DNA from: Pseudomonadota bacterium
GTDB taxonomy: Bacteria > Desulfobacterota > Desulfovibrionia > Desulfovibrionales > Desulfovibrionaceae
Assembly (NCBI GenBank): GCA_023417745.1
Contig: JAEZEM010000476.1
Span: 1 to 5,393 of the forward strand
Direction: 5' to 3'
Length of the DNA stretch: 5,393 bases
The notes beneath the pieces are model-generated. The model made no database searches, was not told the DNA's origin, and worked only from the letters and a program-made list of their open reading frames with translations. The translations under genes were made by a program, and so were the position numbers. This document shows positions 5,242 to 5,393 of the stretch, in pieces (the first letter of the stretch is position 1; each line of letters begins with the position of its first letter).

Positions 5242-5246
5242 GGAGG
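5242..5246 (+). promoter_or_regulatory. Ribosome binding site of the DUF5989 gene
   Basis: GGAGG lies four bases before ATG 5251, within TTGGAGGCGATATG. The spacing is short but the match to the anti-Shine-Dalgarno sequence is full. Confidence 0.75.
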
Positions 5247-5250
5247 CGAT

Positions 5251-5393
5251 ATGGAATTTCTGCGTGAACTCTGGGGCTTCTTGCGCGTGCGCAAAAAATT
5301 CTGGCTGCTGCCCATTATCCTGGTGCTGCTGCTTTTTGGCGTGCTGGTGGTCCTGACCAGCGGCTCGGCCGTGGCCCCGTTCATCTATACGCT
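5251..5393 (+). CDS. DUF5989-family small membrane protein (cut by window edge)
   Basis: Forty-seven complete codons are visible. The protein begins MEFLRELWGFLRVRKKFWLL, an amphipathic and basic N-terminus. A single hydrophobic helix (about 19-36) follows, and the last visible part is TSGSAVAPFIYT, with the next codon cut after CT. The family is usually about 50 residues, so probably only a residue or two is missing. DUF5989 proteins are found next to SxtJ-family proteins and carbamoyltransferases; the function is unknown. The basic N-terminus before a single helix suggests a cytoplasmic N-terminus and a possible role anchoring or assembling a membrane complex, which is inference. It has its own strong ribosome binding site and is 159 bases from the SxtJ-family gene, so separate control is possible. 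Confidence 0.85.
   Translation, partial: MEFLRELWGFLRVRKKFWLLPIILVLLLFGVLVVLTSGSAVAPFIYT

Overview
The window looks like chromosomal DNA from a high-GC, sulfate-reducing deltaproteobacterium of the Desulfovibrio/Solidesulfovibrio type. This is inferred from the GC-rich coding style, a c-type haem chemoreceptor, and the SxtJ-family/DUF5989 gene pair, which I recall from such genomes. No sequence search was possible, so the taxonomy is a guess. I see no rRNA, tRNA, CRISPR array, insertion sequence or integrase.

Layout. Positions 1-315 hold no recognised gene, but may contain a 33-codon leader ORF (218-319) whose stop overlaps the next start. At 316-1509 is a two-TM potassium channel with a TVGYGD filter and a cytosolic RCK-like domain. 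It overlaps by four bases (GTGA) a stand-alone cyclic-nucleotide-binding-domain protein (1506-2033). At 2109-2531, on the same strand, is arfB, a GGQ-motif ribosome-rescue hydrolase. A strong hairpin terminator (2542-2570) separates this run from a convergent minus-strand gene (4400-2592). That gene encodes a methyl-accepting chemotaxis protein with a periplasmic DUF3365/Tll0287-like domain carrying a CLYCH haem-binding motif.

The region 4401-4674 is a divergent intergenic region. Its AT-rich part, about 40% GC, extends into the start of the chemoreceptor gene. Rightward from it run an SxtJ-family membrane protein (4675-5091), a 159-base gap with several possible RNA hairpins, and a DUF5989 small membrane protein (5251 to the window edge, at most a few residues short of complete).

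How the genes may work together. The channel and the nucleotide-binding protein are probably translationally coupled and could form a two-polypeptide ligand-gated K+ channel. The chemoreceptor probably reports redox state, oxygen or another haem ligand to the flagellar system. The SxtJ/DUF5989 pair resembles the small membrane partners found beside carbamoyltransferases, as in saxitoxin clusters, and a carbamoyltransferase gene is predicted just beyond the right edge. The most interesting points are the split channel/sensor pair, the possible coupled leader ORF before it, and the structured leader between the SxtJ and DUF5989 genes.
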